The position numbers were made by a program, and so were the translations under genes. 64,000 bases of DNA from the NCBI GenBank assembly GCA_947359465.1, contig OX375880.1:24690714-24754713 (forward strand), in the 5' to 3' direction. Numbering within the stretch: the first letter of the stretch is position 1; the number at the start of each line of letters is the position of its first letter. Below, one piece after another: positions 1-10,352 of this stretch. Below the pieces are notes generated by a model. The model saw nothing but the letters and a program-made list of their open reading frames with translations, ran no database searches and was not told where the DNA came from. Source of the DNA: Metellina segmentata. Lineage: Eukaryota; Arthropoda; Arachnida; Araneae; Tetragnathidae.

Positions 1-155
1 GGACCGCTGTAATTTCAAAGCTCCCAATCCAAGTTCTCAGGCGATGTAATTTCTAAGGGAATGAAAAGGTATTTGACTGAGATGTGGGGAGAGTGTTTTG
101 TGTGAAGTATTCCCATTGAAATTAACGTGCTGCCGAGCGAGGTGGGAGGGACCGT

Positions 156-201
156 TGTAATTTCAAAGCTCCCAATCCAAGTTCTCAGGCGATGTAATTT
201 C
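156..201. repeat. 9-bp direct repeat TGTAATTTC spaced 37 bp (example)
   Basis: TGTAATTTC occurs at 156-164 and again at 193-201 of this monomer, and in most monomers at the same offsets. Both are followed, one base later, by AAG. The 37-bp spacing is exactly one quarter of 148. Quarters three and four show no clear similarity, so descent from a 37-bp unit is only a weak inference. Confidence 0.7.
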
Positions 202-272
202 TAAGGGAATGAAAATGTATTTGACTGAGATGTGGGGAGAGTGTTTTGTGTGAAGTATTCCCATAGAAATTA
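195..272. repeat. Imperfect inverted repeat inside each monomer (example)
   Basis: TAATTTCTAAGGGAAT at 195-210 is the reverse complement of ATTCCCATAGAAATTA at 257-272 except at one base (15 of 16 pairs). The spacer is 46 bp. The same arms recur at the same offsets (47-62 and 109-124 of the monomer) in most copies; type i monomers, with CCCATTG, match at 14 of 16. It could be a binding-site pair or a cruciform or hairpin stem. The pairing is seen in the sequence; any function is inference. Confidence 0.85.
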
Positions 273-1627
273 ACGTGCTGCCGAGCGAGGTGGGAGGGAC
301 CGTTGTAATTTCAAAGCTCCCAATCCAAGTTCTCAGGCGATGTAATTTCTAAGGGAATGAAAATGTATTTGACTGGGATGTGGGGAGAGTGTTTTGTGTG
401 AAGTATTCCCATAGAAATTAACGTGCTGCCGAGCGACTTGGGAGGGTGCGTTGTAATTTCAAAGCTCCCTATCCAAGTTCTCAGGCGATGTAATTTCTAA
501 GGGAATGAAAATGTATTTGACTGAGATGTGGGGAGAGTGTTTTGTGTGAAGTATTCCCATAGAAATTAACGTGCTGCCGAGCGAGGTGGGAGGGACCGTT
601 GTAATTTCAAAGCTCCCAATCCAAGTTCTCAGGCGATGTAATTTCTAAGGGAATGAAAATGTATTTGACTGAGATGTGGGGAGAGTATTATGTGTGAAGT
701 ATTCCCATAGAAATTAACGTGCTGCCGAACGAGGTGGGAGGGACCGCTGTAATTTCAAAGCTCCCAATCCAAGTTCTCAGGCGATGTAATTTCTAAGGGA
801 ATGAAAAGGTATTTGACTGAGATGTGGGGAGAGTGTTTTGTGTGAAGTATTCCCATTGAAATTAACGTGCTGCCGAGCGAGGTGGGAGGGACCGTTGTAA
901 TTTCAAAGCTCCCAATCCAAGTTCTCAGGCGATGTAATTTCTAAGGGAATGAAAATGTATTTGACTGAGATGTGGGGAGAGTGTTTTGTGTGAAGTATTC
1001 CCATAGAAATTAACGTGCTGCTGAGCGAGGTGGGAGGGACCGTTGTAATTTCAAAGCTCCCAATCCAAGTTCTCAGGCGATGTAATTTCTAAGGGAATGC
1101 AAAGGTATTTGACTGAGATGTGGGGAGAGTGTTTTGTGTGAAGTATTCCCATAGAAATTAACGTGCTGCCGAGCGAGGTGGGTTTGACGTTGTAATTTCA
1201 AAGCTCCCAATCCAAGTTCTCAGGCGATATAATTTCTAAGGGAATGAAAATGTATTTGACTGAGATGTGGGGAGAGTGTTTTGTGTGAAGTATTCCCATA
1301 GAAATTAACGTGCTGCCGAGCGAAGTGGGAGAGACCGTTGTAATTTCAAAGCTCCCAATCCAAGTTCTCAGGCGATGTAATTTCTAAGGGAATGCAAAGG
1401 TATTTTACTGAGATGTGGGGAGAGTGTTTTGTGTGAAGTATTCCCATAGAAATTAACGTGCTGCCGAGCGAGGTGGGAGGGAGCGTTGTAATTTCAAAGC
1501 TCCCTATCCAAGTTCTCAGGCGATATAATTTCTAAGGGAATGAAAATGTATATGACTGAGATGTGGGGAGAGTGTTTTGTGTGAAGTATTCCGATAGAAA
1601 TTAACGTGCTGCCGAGCGAGGTGGGAG

Positions 1628-3401
1628 GGACCGTTGTAATTTCAAAGCTCCCAATCCAAGTTCTCAGGAGATGTAATTTCTAAGGGAATGAAAATGTATT
1701 TGACTGAGATGTGGGGAGAGTGTTTTGTGTGAAGTATTCCCATAGAAATTAACGTGCTGCCGAGCGAGGTCGGAGGGAGCGTTGTAATTTCGAAGCCCCC
1801 TATCCAAGTTCTCAGGCGATGTAATTTCTAAGGGAATGAAAAGGTATTTGACTGAGATGTGGGCAGAGTGTTTTGTGTGAAGTATTCCCATAGAAATTAA
1901 CGTGCTGCCGAGCGAGATCGGAGGGACCGTTGTAATTTCAAAGCTCCCAATCCAAGTTCTCAGGCGATGTAATTTCTAAGGGAATGAAAATGTATTTGAC
2001 TGAGATGTGGGGAGAGTGTTTTGTGTGAAGTATTCCCATAGAAATTAACGTGCTGCCGAGCGAGGTGGGATTGACGTTGTAATTTCAAAGCTCCCAATCC
2101 AAGTTCTCAGGCGATGTAATTTCTAAGCGAATGAAAATGTATTTGACTGAGATGTGGGGAGAGTGTTTTGTGTGAAGTATTCCCATAGAAATTAACGTGC
2201 TGCCGAGCGAAGTGGGAGGGAGCGTTGTAATTTCAAAGCTCCCTATCCAAGTTCTCAGGCGATGTAATTTCTAAGGGAATGAAAATGTATTTGACTGAGA
2301 TGTGGGGAGAGTGTTTTGTGTGAAGTATTCCCATAGAAATTAACGTGCTGCCGAGCGAGGTGGGAGGGACCGTTGTAATTTCAAAGCTCCCAATCCAAGT
2401 TCTCAGGCGATGTAATTTCTAAGGGAATGAAAATGTATTTGACTGAGATGTGGGGAGAGTGTTTTGTGTGAAGTATTCCCATAGAAATTAACGTGCTGCC
2501 GAGCGAGGTGGGAGGGACCGTTGTAATTTCAAAGCTCCCAATCCAAGTTCTCAGGCGATGTAATTTCTAAGGGAATGAAAATGTATTTGACTGAGATGTG
2601 GGGAGAGTATTTTGTGTGAAGTATTCCCATAGAAATTAACGTGCTGCCGAACGAGGTGGGAGGGACCGCTGTAATTTCAAAGCTCCCAATCCAAGTTCTC
2701 AGGCGATGTAATTTTTAAGGGAATGAAAAGGTATTTGACTGAGATGTGGGGAGAGTGTTTTGTGTGAAGTATTCCCATTGAAATTAACGTGCTGCCGAGC
2801 GAGGTGGGAGGGACCGTTGTAATTTCAAAGCTCCCAATCCAAGTTCTCAGGCGATGTAATTTCTAAGGGAATGCAAAGGTATTTGACTGAGATGTGGGGA
2901 GAGTGTTTTGTGTGAAGTATTCCCATAGAAATTAACGTGCTGCCGAGCGAGGTGGGTTTGACGTTGTAATTTCAAAGCTCCCAATCCAAGTTCTCAGGCG
3001 ATGTAATTTCTAAGGGAATGAAAATGTATTTGACTGAGATGTGGGGAGAGTGTTTTGTGTGAAGTATTCCCATAGAAATTAACGTGCTTCCGAGCGAAGT
3101 GGGAGAGACCGTTGTAATTTCAAAGCTCCCAATCCAAGTTCTCAGGCGATGTAATTTCTAAGGGAATGCAAAGGTATTTTACTGAGATGTGGGGAGAGTG
3201 TTTTGTGTGAAGTATTCCCATAGAAATTAACGTGCTGCCGAGCGAGGTGGGAGGGAGCGTTGTAATTTCAAAGCTCCCTATCCAAGTTCTCAGGCGATAT
3301 AATTTCTAAGGGAATGAAAATGTATATGACTGAGATGTGGGGAGAGTGTTTTGTGTGAAGTATTCCGATAGAAATTAACGTGCTGCCGAGCGAGGTGGGA
3401 G
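1628..3401. repeat. HOR unit 1, 12 monomers (1,774 bp)
   Basis: Order is a, b, c, d, e/g, j, h, i, k, l', m, n. It has the same monomer number as the canonical unit but another content: f and one of the e/g copies are missing, and l', m and n are all kept. Private changes are GTGGGCAGAG near 1,860, AGGTCGGAGGG near 1,768 and ATTTTTAAGG near 2,711. Confidence 0.85.
2218..2243. other. Potential hairpin across the monomer joint in GAGCG-type monomers (example)
   Basis: GGGAGC (2218-2223) and GCTCCC (2238-2243) pair perfectly. Inside them a G/A mismatch and TTG/CAA pairs follow, leaving a TAATTT loop. Monomers with GGGACC instead of GGGAGC lose one pair. The complementarity is seen; formation in vivo is not shown. 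Confidence 0.55.
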
Positions 3402-5177
3402 GGACCGTTGTAATTTCAAAGCTCCCAATCCAAGTTCTCAGGAGATGTAATTTCTAAGGGAATGAAAATGTATTTGACTGAGATGTGGGGAGAGTGTTTT
3501 GTGTGAAAAGTATTCCCATAGAAATTAACGTGCTGCCGAGCGAGGTGGGAGGGAGCGTTGTAATTTCGAAGCCCCCTATCCAAGTTCTCAGGCGATGTAA
3601 TTTCTAAGGGAATGAAAAGGTATTTGACTGAGATGTGGGGAGAGTGTTTTGTGTGAAGTATTCCCATAGAAATTAACGTGCTGCCGAGCGAGATCGGAGG
3701 GACCGTTGTAATTTCAAAGCTCCCAATCCAAGTTCTCAGGCGATGTAATTTCTAAGGGAATGAAAATGTATTTGACTGAGATGTGGGGAGAGTGTTTTGT
3801 GTGAAGTATTCCCATAGAAATTAACGTGCTGCCGAGCGAGGTGGGATTGACGTTGTAATTTCAAAGCTCCCAATCCAAGTTCTCAGGCGATGTAATTTCT
3901 AAGCGAATGAAAATGTATTTGACTGAGATGTGGGGAGAGTGTTTTGTGTGAAGTATTCCCATAGAAATTAACGTGCTGCCGAGCGAAGTGGGAGGGAGCG
4001 TTGTAATTTCAAAGCTCCCTATCCAAGTTCTCAGGCGATGTAATTTCTAAGGGAATGAAAATGTATTTGACTGAGATGTGGGGAGAGTGTTTTGTGTGAA
4101 GTATTCCAATAGAAATTAACGTGCTGCCGAGCGAGGTGGGAGGGACCGTTGTAATTTCAAAGCTCCCAATCCAAAATCTCAGGCGATGTAATTTCTAAGG
4201 GAATGCAAAGGTATTTGACTGAGATGTGGGGAGAGTGTTTTGTGTGAAGTATTCCCATAGAAATTAACGTGCTGCCGAGCGACTTGGGAGGGAGCGTTGT
4301 AATTTCAAAGCTCCCTATCCAAGTTCTCAGGCGATGTAATTTCTAAGGGAATGAAAATGTATTTGACTGAGATGTGGGGAGAGTGTTTTGTGTGAAGTAT
4401 TCCCATAGAAATTAACGTGCTGCCGAGCGAGGTGGGAGGGACCGTTGTAATTTCAAAGCTCCCAATCCAAGTTCTCAGGCGATGTAATTTCTAAGGGAAT
4501 GAAAATGTATTTGACTGAGATGTGGGGAGAGTATTTTGTGTGAAGTATTCCCATATAAATTAACGTGCTGCCGAACGAGGTGGGAGGGACCGCTGTAATT
4601 TCAAAGCTCCCAATCCAAGTTCTCAGGCGATGTAATTTCTAAGGGAATGAAAAGGTATTTGACTGAGATGTGGGGAGAGTGTTTTGTGTGAAGTATTCCC
4701 ATTGAAATTAACGTGCTGCCGAGCGAGGTGGGAGGGACCGTTGTAATTTCAAAGCTCACAATCCAAGTTCTCAGGCGATGTAATTTCTAAGGGAATGAAA
4801 ATGTATTTGACTGAGATGTGGGGAGAGTGTTTTGTGTGAAGTATTCCCATAGAAATTAACGTGCTGCCGAGCGAGGTGGGAGGGACCGTTGTAATTTCAA
4901 AGCTCCCAATCCAAGTTCTCAGGCGATGTAATTTCTAAGGGAATGCAAAGGTATTTGACTGAGATGTGGGGAGAGTGTTTTGTGTGAAGTATTCCCATAG
5001 AAATTAACGTGCTGCCGAGCGAGGTGGGTTTGACGTTGTAATTTCAAAGCTCCCAATCCAAGTTCTCAGGCGATGTAATTTCTAAGGGAATGAAAATGTA
5101 TTTGACTGAGATGTGGGGAGAGTGTTTTGTGTGAAGTATTCCGATAGAAATTAACGTGCTGCCGAGCGAGGTGGGAG
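3402..5177. repeat. HOR unit 2, canonical 12 monomers (1,776 bp)
   Basis: Order is a, b, c, d, e, f, g, h, i, j, k, l, the canonical series. The 2 extra bases relative to 1,774 come from a private AA insertion in GTGTGAAAAG near 3,506. Other private changes are CCAATCCAAAATCTC near 4,170 (shared with unit 6), CCCATATAAAT near 4,552 and CTCACAATCC near 4,755. Confidence 0.88.
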
Positions 5178-6803
5178 GGACCGTTGTAATTTCAAAGCTC
5201 CCAATCCAAGTTCTCAGGAGATGTAATTTCTAAGGGAATGAAAATGTATTTGACTGAGATGTGGGGAGAGTGTTTTGTGTGAAGTATTCCCATAGAAATT
5301 AACGTGCTGCCGAGCGAGGTGGGAGGGAGCGTTGTAATTTCGAAGCCCCCTATCCAAGTTCTCAGGCGATGTAATTTCTAAGGGAATGAAAAGGTATTTG
5401 ACTGAGATGTGGGGAGAGTGTTTTGTGTGAAGTATTCCCATAGAAATTAACGTGCTGCCGAGCGAGGTGGGATTGACGTTGTAATTTCAAAGCTCCCAAT
5501 CCAAGTTCTCAGGCGATGTAATTTCTAAGCGAATGAAAATGTATTTGACTGAGATGTGGGGAGAGTGTTTTGTGTGAAGTATTCCCATAGAAATTAACGT
5601 GCTGCCGAGCGAAGTGGGAGGGAGCGTTGTAATTTCAAAGCTCCCTATCCAAGTTCTCAGGCGATGTAATTTCTAAGGGAATGAAAATGTATTTGACTGA
5701 GATGTGGGGAGAGTGTTTTGTGTGAAGTTTTCCCATAGAAATTAACGTGCTGCCGAGCGAGGTGGGAGGGACCGTTGTAATTTCAAAGCTCCCAATCCAA
5801 GTTCTCAGGCGATGTAATTTCTAAGGGAATGCAAAGGTATTTGACTGAGATGTGGGGAGAGTGTTTTGTGTGAAGTATTCCCATAGAAATTAACGTGCTG
5901 CCGAGCGACTTGGGAGGGAGCGTTGTAATTTCAAAGCTCCCTATCCAAGTTCTCAGGCGATGTAATTTCTAAGGGAATGAAAATGTATTTGACTGAGATG
6001 TGGGGAGAGTGTTTTGTGTGAAGTATTCCCATAGAAATTAACGTGCTGCCGAGCGAGGTGGGAGGGACCGTTGTAATTTCAAAGCTCCCAATCCAAGTTC
6101 TCAGGCGATGTAATTTCTAAGGGAATGAAAATGTATTTGACTGAGATGTGGGGAGAGTATTTTGTGTGAAGTATTCCCATAGAAATTAACGTGCTGCCGA
6201 ACGAGGTGGGAGGGACCGCTGTAATTTCAAAGCTCCCAATCCAAGTTCTCAGGCGATGTAATTTCTAAGGGAATGAAAAGGTATTTGACTGAGATGTGGG
6301 GAGAGTGTTTTGTGTGAAGTATTCCCATTGAAATTAACGTGCTGCCGAGCGAGGTGGGAGGGACCGTTGTAATTTCAAAGCTCCCAATCCAAGTTCTCAG
6401 GCGATGTAATTTCTAAGGGAATGAAAATGTATTTGACTGAGATGTGGGGAGAGTGTTTTGTGTGAAGTATTCCCATAGAAATTAACGTGCTGCCGAGCGA
6501 GGTGGGAGGGACCGTTGTAATTTCAAAGCTCCCAATCCAAGTTCTCAGGCGATGTAATTTCTAAGGGAATGCAAAGGTATTTGACTGAGATGTGGGGAGA
6601 GTGTTTTGTGTGAAGTATTCCCATAGAAATTAACGTGCTGCCGAGCGAGGTGGGTTTGACGTTGTAATTTCAAAGCTCCCAATCCAAGTTCTCAGGCGAT
6701 GTAATTTCTAAGGGAATGAAAATGTATTTGACTGAGATGTGGGGAGAGTGTTTTGTGTGAAGTATTCCGATAGAAATTAACGTGCTGCCGAGCGAGGTGG
6801 GAG
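5178..6803. repeat. HOR unit 3, 11 monomers with fused b/c
   Basis: Order is a, b/c, d, e, f, g, h, i, j, k, l. The second monomer starts as b (TTTCGAAGCC, GAAAAGG) and ends as c (GGATTGACG). The switch lies in 5,394-5,466, where the two types are identical. One 148-bp monomer is lost relative to the canonical unit (1,774 - 148 = 1,626). Confidence 0.88.
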
Positions 6804-8725
6804 GGACCGTTGTAATTTCAAAGCTCCCAATCCAAGTTCTCAGGAGATGTAATTTCTAAGGGAATGAAAATGTATTTGACTGAGATGTGGGGAGAGTGTT
6901 TTGTGTGAAGTATTCCCATAGAAATTAACGTGCTGCCGAGCGAGGTGGGAGGGAGCGTTGTAATTTCGAAGCCCCCTATCCAAGTTCTCAGGCGATGTAA
7001 TTTCTAAGGGAATGAAAAGGTATTTGACTGAGATGTGGGGAGAGTGTTTTGTGTGAAGTATTCCCATAGAAATTAACGTGCTGCCGAGCGAGATCGGAGG
7101 GACCGTTGTAATTTCAAAGCTCCCAATCCAAGTTCTCAGGCGATGTAATTTCTAAGGGAATGAAAATGTATTTGACTGAGATGTGGGGAGAGTGTTTTGT
7201 GTGAAGTATTCCCATAGAAATTAACGTGCTGCCGAGCGAGGTGGGATTGACGTTGTAATTTCAAAGCTCCCAATCCAAGTTCTCAGGCGATGTAATTTCT
7301 AAGCGAATGAAAATGTATTTGACTGAGATGTGGGGAGAGTGTTTTGTGTGAAGTATTCCCATAGAAATTAACGTGCTGCCGAGCGAAGTGGGAGGGAGCG
7401 TTGTAATTTCAAAGCTCCCTATCCAAGTTCTCAGGCGATGTAATTTCTAAGGGAATGAAAATGTATTTGACTGAGATGTGGGGAGAGTGTTTTGTGTGAA
7501 GTATTCCCATAGAAATTAACGTGCTGCCGAGCGAGGTGGGAGGGACCGTTGTAATTTCAAAGCTCCCAATCCAAGTTCTCAGGCGATGTAATTTCTAAGG
7601 GAATGCAAAGGTATTTGACTGAGATGTGGGGAGAGTGTTTTGTGTGAAGTATTCCCATAGAAATTAACGTGCTGCCGAGCGAGGTGGGAGGGACCGTTGT
7701 AATTTCAAAGCTCCCAATCCAAGTTCTCAGGCGATGTAATTTCTAAGGGAATGCAAAGGTATTTGACTGAGATGTGGGGAGAGTGTTTTGTGTGAAGTAT
7801 TCCCATAGAAATTAACGTGCTGCCGAGCGACTTGGGAGGGAGCGTTGTAATTTCAAAGCTCCCTATCCAAGTTCTCAGGCGATGTAATTTCTAAGGGAAT
7901 GAAAATGTATTTGACTGAGATGTGGGGAGAGTGTTTTGTGTGAAGTATTCCCATAGAAATTAACGTGCTGCCGAGCGAGGTGGGAGGGACCGTTGTAATT
8001 TCAAAGCTCCCAATCCAAGTTCTCAGGCGATGTAATTTCTAAGGGAATGAAAATGTATTTGACTGAGATGTGGGGAGAGTATTTTGTGTGAAGTATTCCC
8101 ATAGAAATTAACGTGCTGCCGAACGAGGTGGGAGGGACCGCTGTAATTTCAAAGATCCCAATCCAAGTTCTCAGGCGATGTAATTTCTAAGGGAATGAAA
8201 AGGTATTTGACTGAGATGTGGGGAGAGTGTTTTGTGTGAAGTATTCCCATTGAAATTAACGTGCTGCCGAGCGAGGTGGGAGGGACCGTTGTAATTTCAA
8301 AGCTCCCAATCCAAGTTCTCAGGCGATGTAATTTCTAAGGGAATGAAAATGTATTTGACTGAGATGTGGGGAGAGTGTTTTGTGTGAAGTATTCCCATAG
8401 AAATTAACGTGCTGCCGAGCGAGGTGGGAGGGACCGTTGTAATTTCAAAGCTCCCAATCCAAGTTCTCAGGCGATGTAATTTCTAAGGGAATGCAAAGGT
8501 ATTTGACTGAGATGTGGGGAGAGTGTTTTGTGTGAAGTATTCCCATAGAAATTAACGTGCTGCCGAGCGAGGTGGGTTTGACGTTGTAATTTCAAAGCTC
8601 CCAATCCAAGTTCTCAGGCGATGTAATTTCTAAGGGAATGAAAATGTATTTGACTGAGATGTGGGGAGAGTGTTTTGTGTGAAGTATTCCGATAGAAATT
8701 AACGTGCTGCCGAGCGAGGTGGGAG
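6804..8725. repeat. HOR unit 4, 13 monomers with one extra copy
   Basis: Order is a, b, c, d, e, f/e, f, g, h, i, j, k, l. The extra monomer at 7,543-7,690 has GCAAAGG like f but ends GAGGTGGGAGGGACCG like e. This is the gain expected from unequal exchange of e and f, the counterpart of the e/f loss in unit 8. Length is 1,922 bp. Confidence 0.87.
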
Positions 8726-10352
8726 GGACCGTTGTAATTTCAAAGCTCCCAATCCAAGTTCTCAGGAGATGTAATTTCTAAGGGAATGAAAATGTATTTG
8801 ACTGAGATGTGGGGAGAGTGTTTTGTGTGAAGTATTCCCATAGAAATTAACGTGCTGCCGAGCGAGGTGGGAGGGAGCGTTGTAATTTCGAAGCCCCCTA
8901 TCCAAGTTCTCAGGCGATGTAATTTCTAAGGGAATGAAAAGGTATTTGACTGAGATGTGGGGAGAGTGTTTTGTGTGAAGTATTCCCATAGAAATTAACG
9001 TGCTGCCGAGCGAGATCGGAGGGACCGTTGTAATTTCAAAGCTCCCAATCCAAGTTCTCAGGCGATGTAATTTCTAAGGGAATGAAAATGTATTTGACTG
9101 AGATGTGGGGAGAGTGTTTTGTGTGAAGTATTCCCATAGAAATTAACGTGCTGCCGAGCGAAGTGGGAGGGAGCGTTGTAATTTCAAAGCTCCCTATCCA
9201 AGTTCTCAGGCGATGTAATTTCTAAGGGAATGAAAATGTATTTGACTGAGATGTGGGGAGAGTGTTTTGTGTGAAGTATTCCCATAGAAATTAACGTGCT
9301 GCCGAGCGAGGTGGGAGGGACCGTTGTAATTTCAAAGCTCCCAATCCAAGTTCTCAGGCGATGTAATTTCTAAGGGAATGCAAAGGTATTTGACTGAGAT
9401 GTGGGGAGAGTGTTTTGTGTGAAGTATTCCCATAGAAATTAACGTGCTGCCGAGCGACTTGGGAGGGAGCGTTGTAATTTCAAAGCTCCCTATCCAAGTT
9501 CTCAGGCGATGTAATTTCTAAGGGAATGAAAATGTATTTGACTGAGATGTGGGGAGAGTGTTTTGTGTGAAGTATTCCCATAGAAATTAACGTGCTGCCG
9601 AGCGAGGTGGGAGGGACCGTTGTAATTCAAAGCTCCCAATCCAAGTTCTCAGGCGATGTAATTTCTAAGGGAATGAAAATGTATTTGACTGAGATGTGGG
9701 GAGAGTATTTTGTGTGAAGTATTCCCATAGAAATTAACGTGCTGCCGAACGAGGTGGGAGGGACCGCTGTAATTTCAAAGCTCCCAATCCAAGTTCTCAG
9801 GCGATGTAATTTCTAAGGGAATGAAAAGGTATTTGACTGAGATGTGGGGAGAGTGTTTTGTGTGAAGTATTCCCATTGAAATTAACGTGCTGCCGAGCGA
9901 GGTGGGAGGGACCGTTGTAATTTCAAAGCTCCCAATCCAAGTTCTCAGGCGATGTAATTTCTAAGGGAATGAAAATGTATTTGACTGAGATGTGGGGAGA
10001 GTGTTTTGTGTGAAGTATTCCCATAGAAATTAACGTGCTGCCGAGCGAGGTGGGAGGGACCGTTGTAATTTCAAAGCTCCCAATCCAAGTTCTCAGGCGA
10101 TGTAATTTCTAAGGGAATGCAAAGGTATTTGACTGAGATGTGGGGAGAGTGTTTTGTGTGAAGTATTCCCATAGAAATTAACGTGCTGCCGAGCGAGGTG
10201 GGAGGGAGCGTTGTAATTTCAAAGCTCCCTATCCAAGTTCTCAGGCGATATAATTTCTAAGGGAATGAAAATGTATATGACTGAGATGTGGGGAGAGTGT
10301 TTTGTGTGAAGTATTCCGATAGAAATTAACGTGCTGCCGAGCGAGGTGGGAG
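8726..10352. repeat. HOR unit 5, 11 monomers with fused c/d and n end
   Basis: Order is a, b, c/d, e, f, g, h, i, j, k, n. The third monomer starts as c (AAGGGAATG) and ends as d (GAAGTGGG), so ATTGACG is absent; the switch lies in about 9,080-9,160. The unit ends with type n entered through GAGCG instead of TTTGACG. A private single-base loss (TGTAATTCAA, 9,621-9,630) recurs in unit 8. Confidence 0.85.

Larger units (their letters stand above)
149..296. repeat. Representative consensus-like monomer (plain type j)
   Basis: This copy carries the commonest state at nearly all variable sites: ACCGTTG, CTCCCAATCC, AGGCGATG, GAAAATG, GAGTGTTTTG, CCCATAG, GCCGAGCGAGG. It is 148 bp and about 65 of its bases are G or C. 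It holds five CpG sites: in ACCG, GGCGATG and AACGTG, and two in CCGAGCGAG. The middle (GATGTGGGGAGAG to GAAGTATTCC) and AATTAACGTGCTG vary little between copies. The monomer joint (GAGGTGGGAGGGACCG) is the most variable part. Confidence 0.95.
1..1627. repeat. Partial leading HOR unit, 11 monomers
   Basis: Order is i, j, f-like, g, h, i, j, k, l', m, n. The third monomer ends GACTTGGGAGGG like type f but has GAAAATG, not GCAAAGG. The end k-l'-m-n is an uncollapsed version of the k-l end seen in most later units. Private changes include GACTGGGATG near 374, GGGTGCG near 444 and GAGAGTATTATG near 683. The unit is cut by the window edge. Confidence 0.85.

Noticed and set aside
149..296. CENP-B box (TTCG....A..CGGG pattern)
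   Set aside because: TTCG occurs only in TTTCGAAG monomers, where the following bases do not fit the required A and CGGG; the reverse pattern is also absent in the common types.
280..302. G-quadruplex at GAGGTGGGAGGGACC
   Set aside because: Only three close G-runs are present (GG, GGG, GGG), short of four; it would need a run from far away.
3416..3667. The 83-codon minus-strand frame as a special gene
   Set aside because: It is the same chance frame lengthened by the private 2-bp insertion near 3,506.
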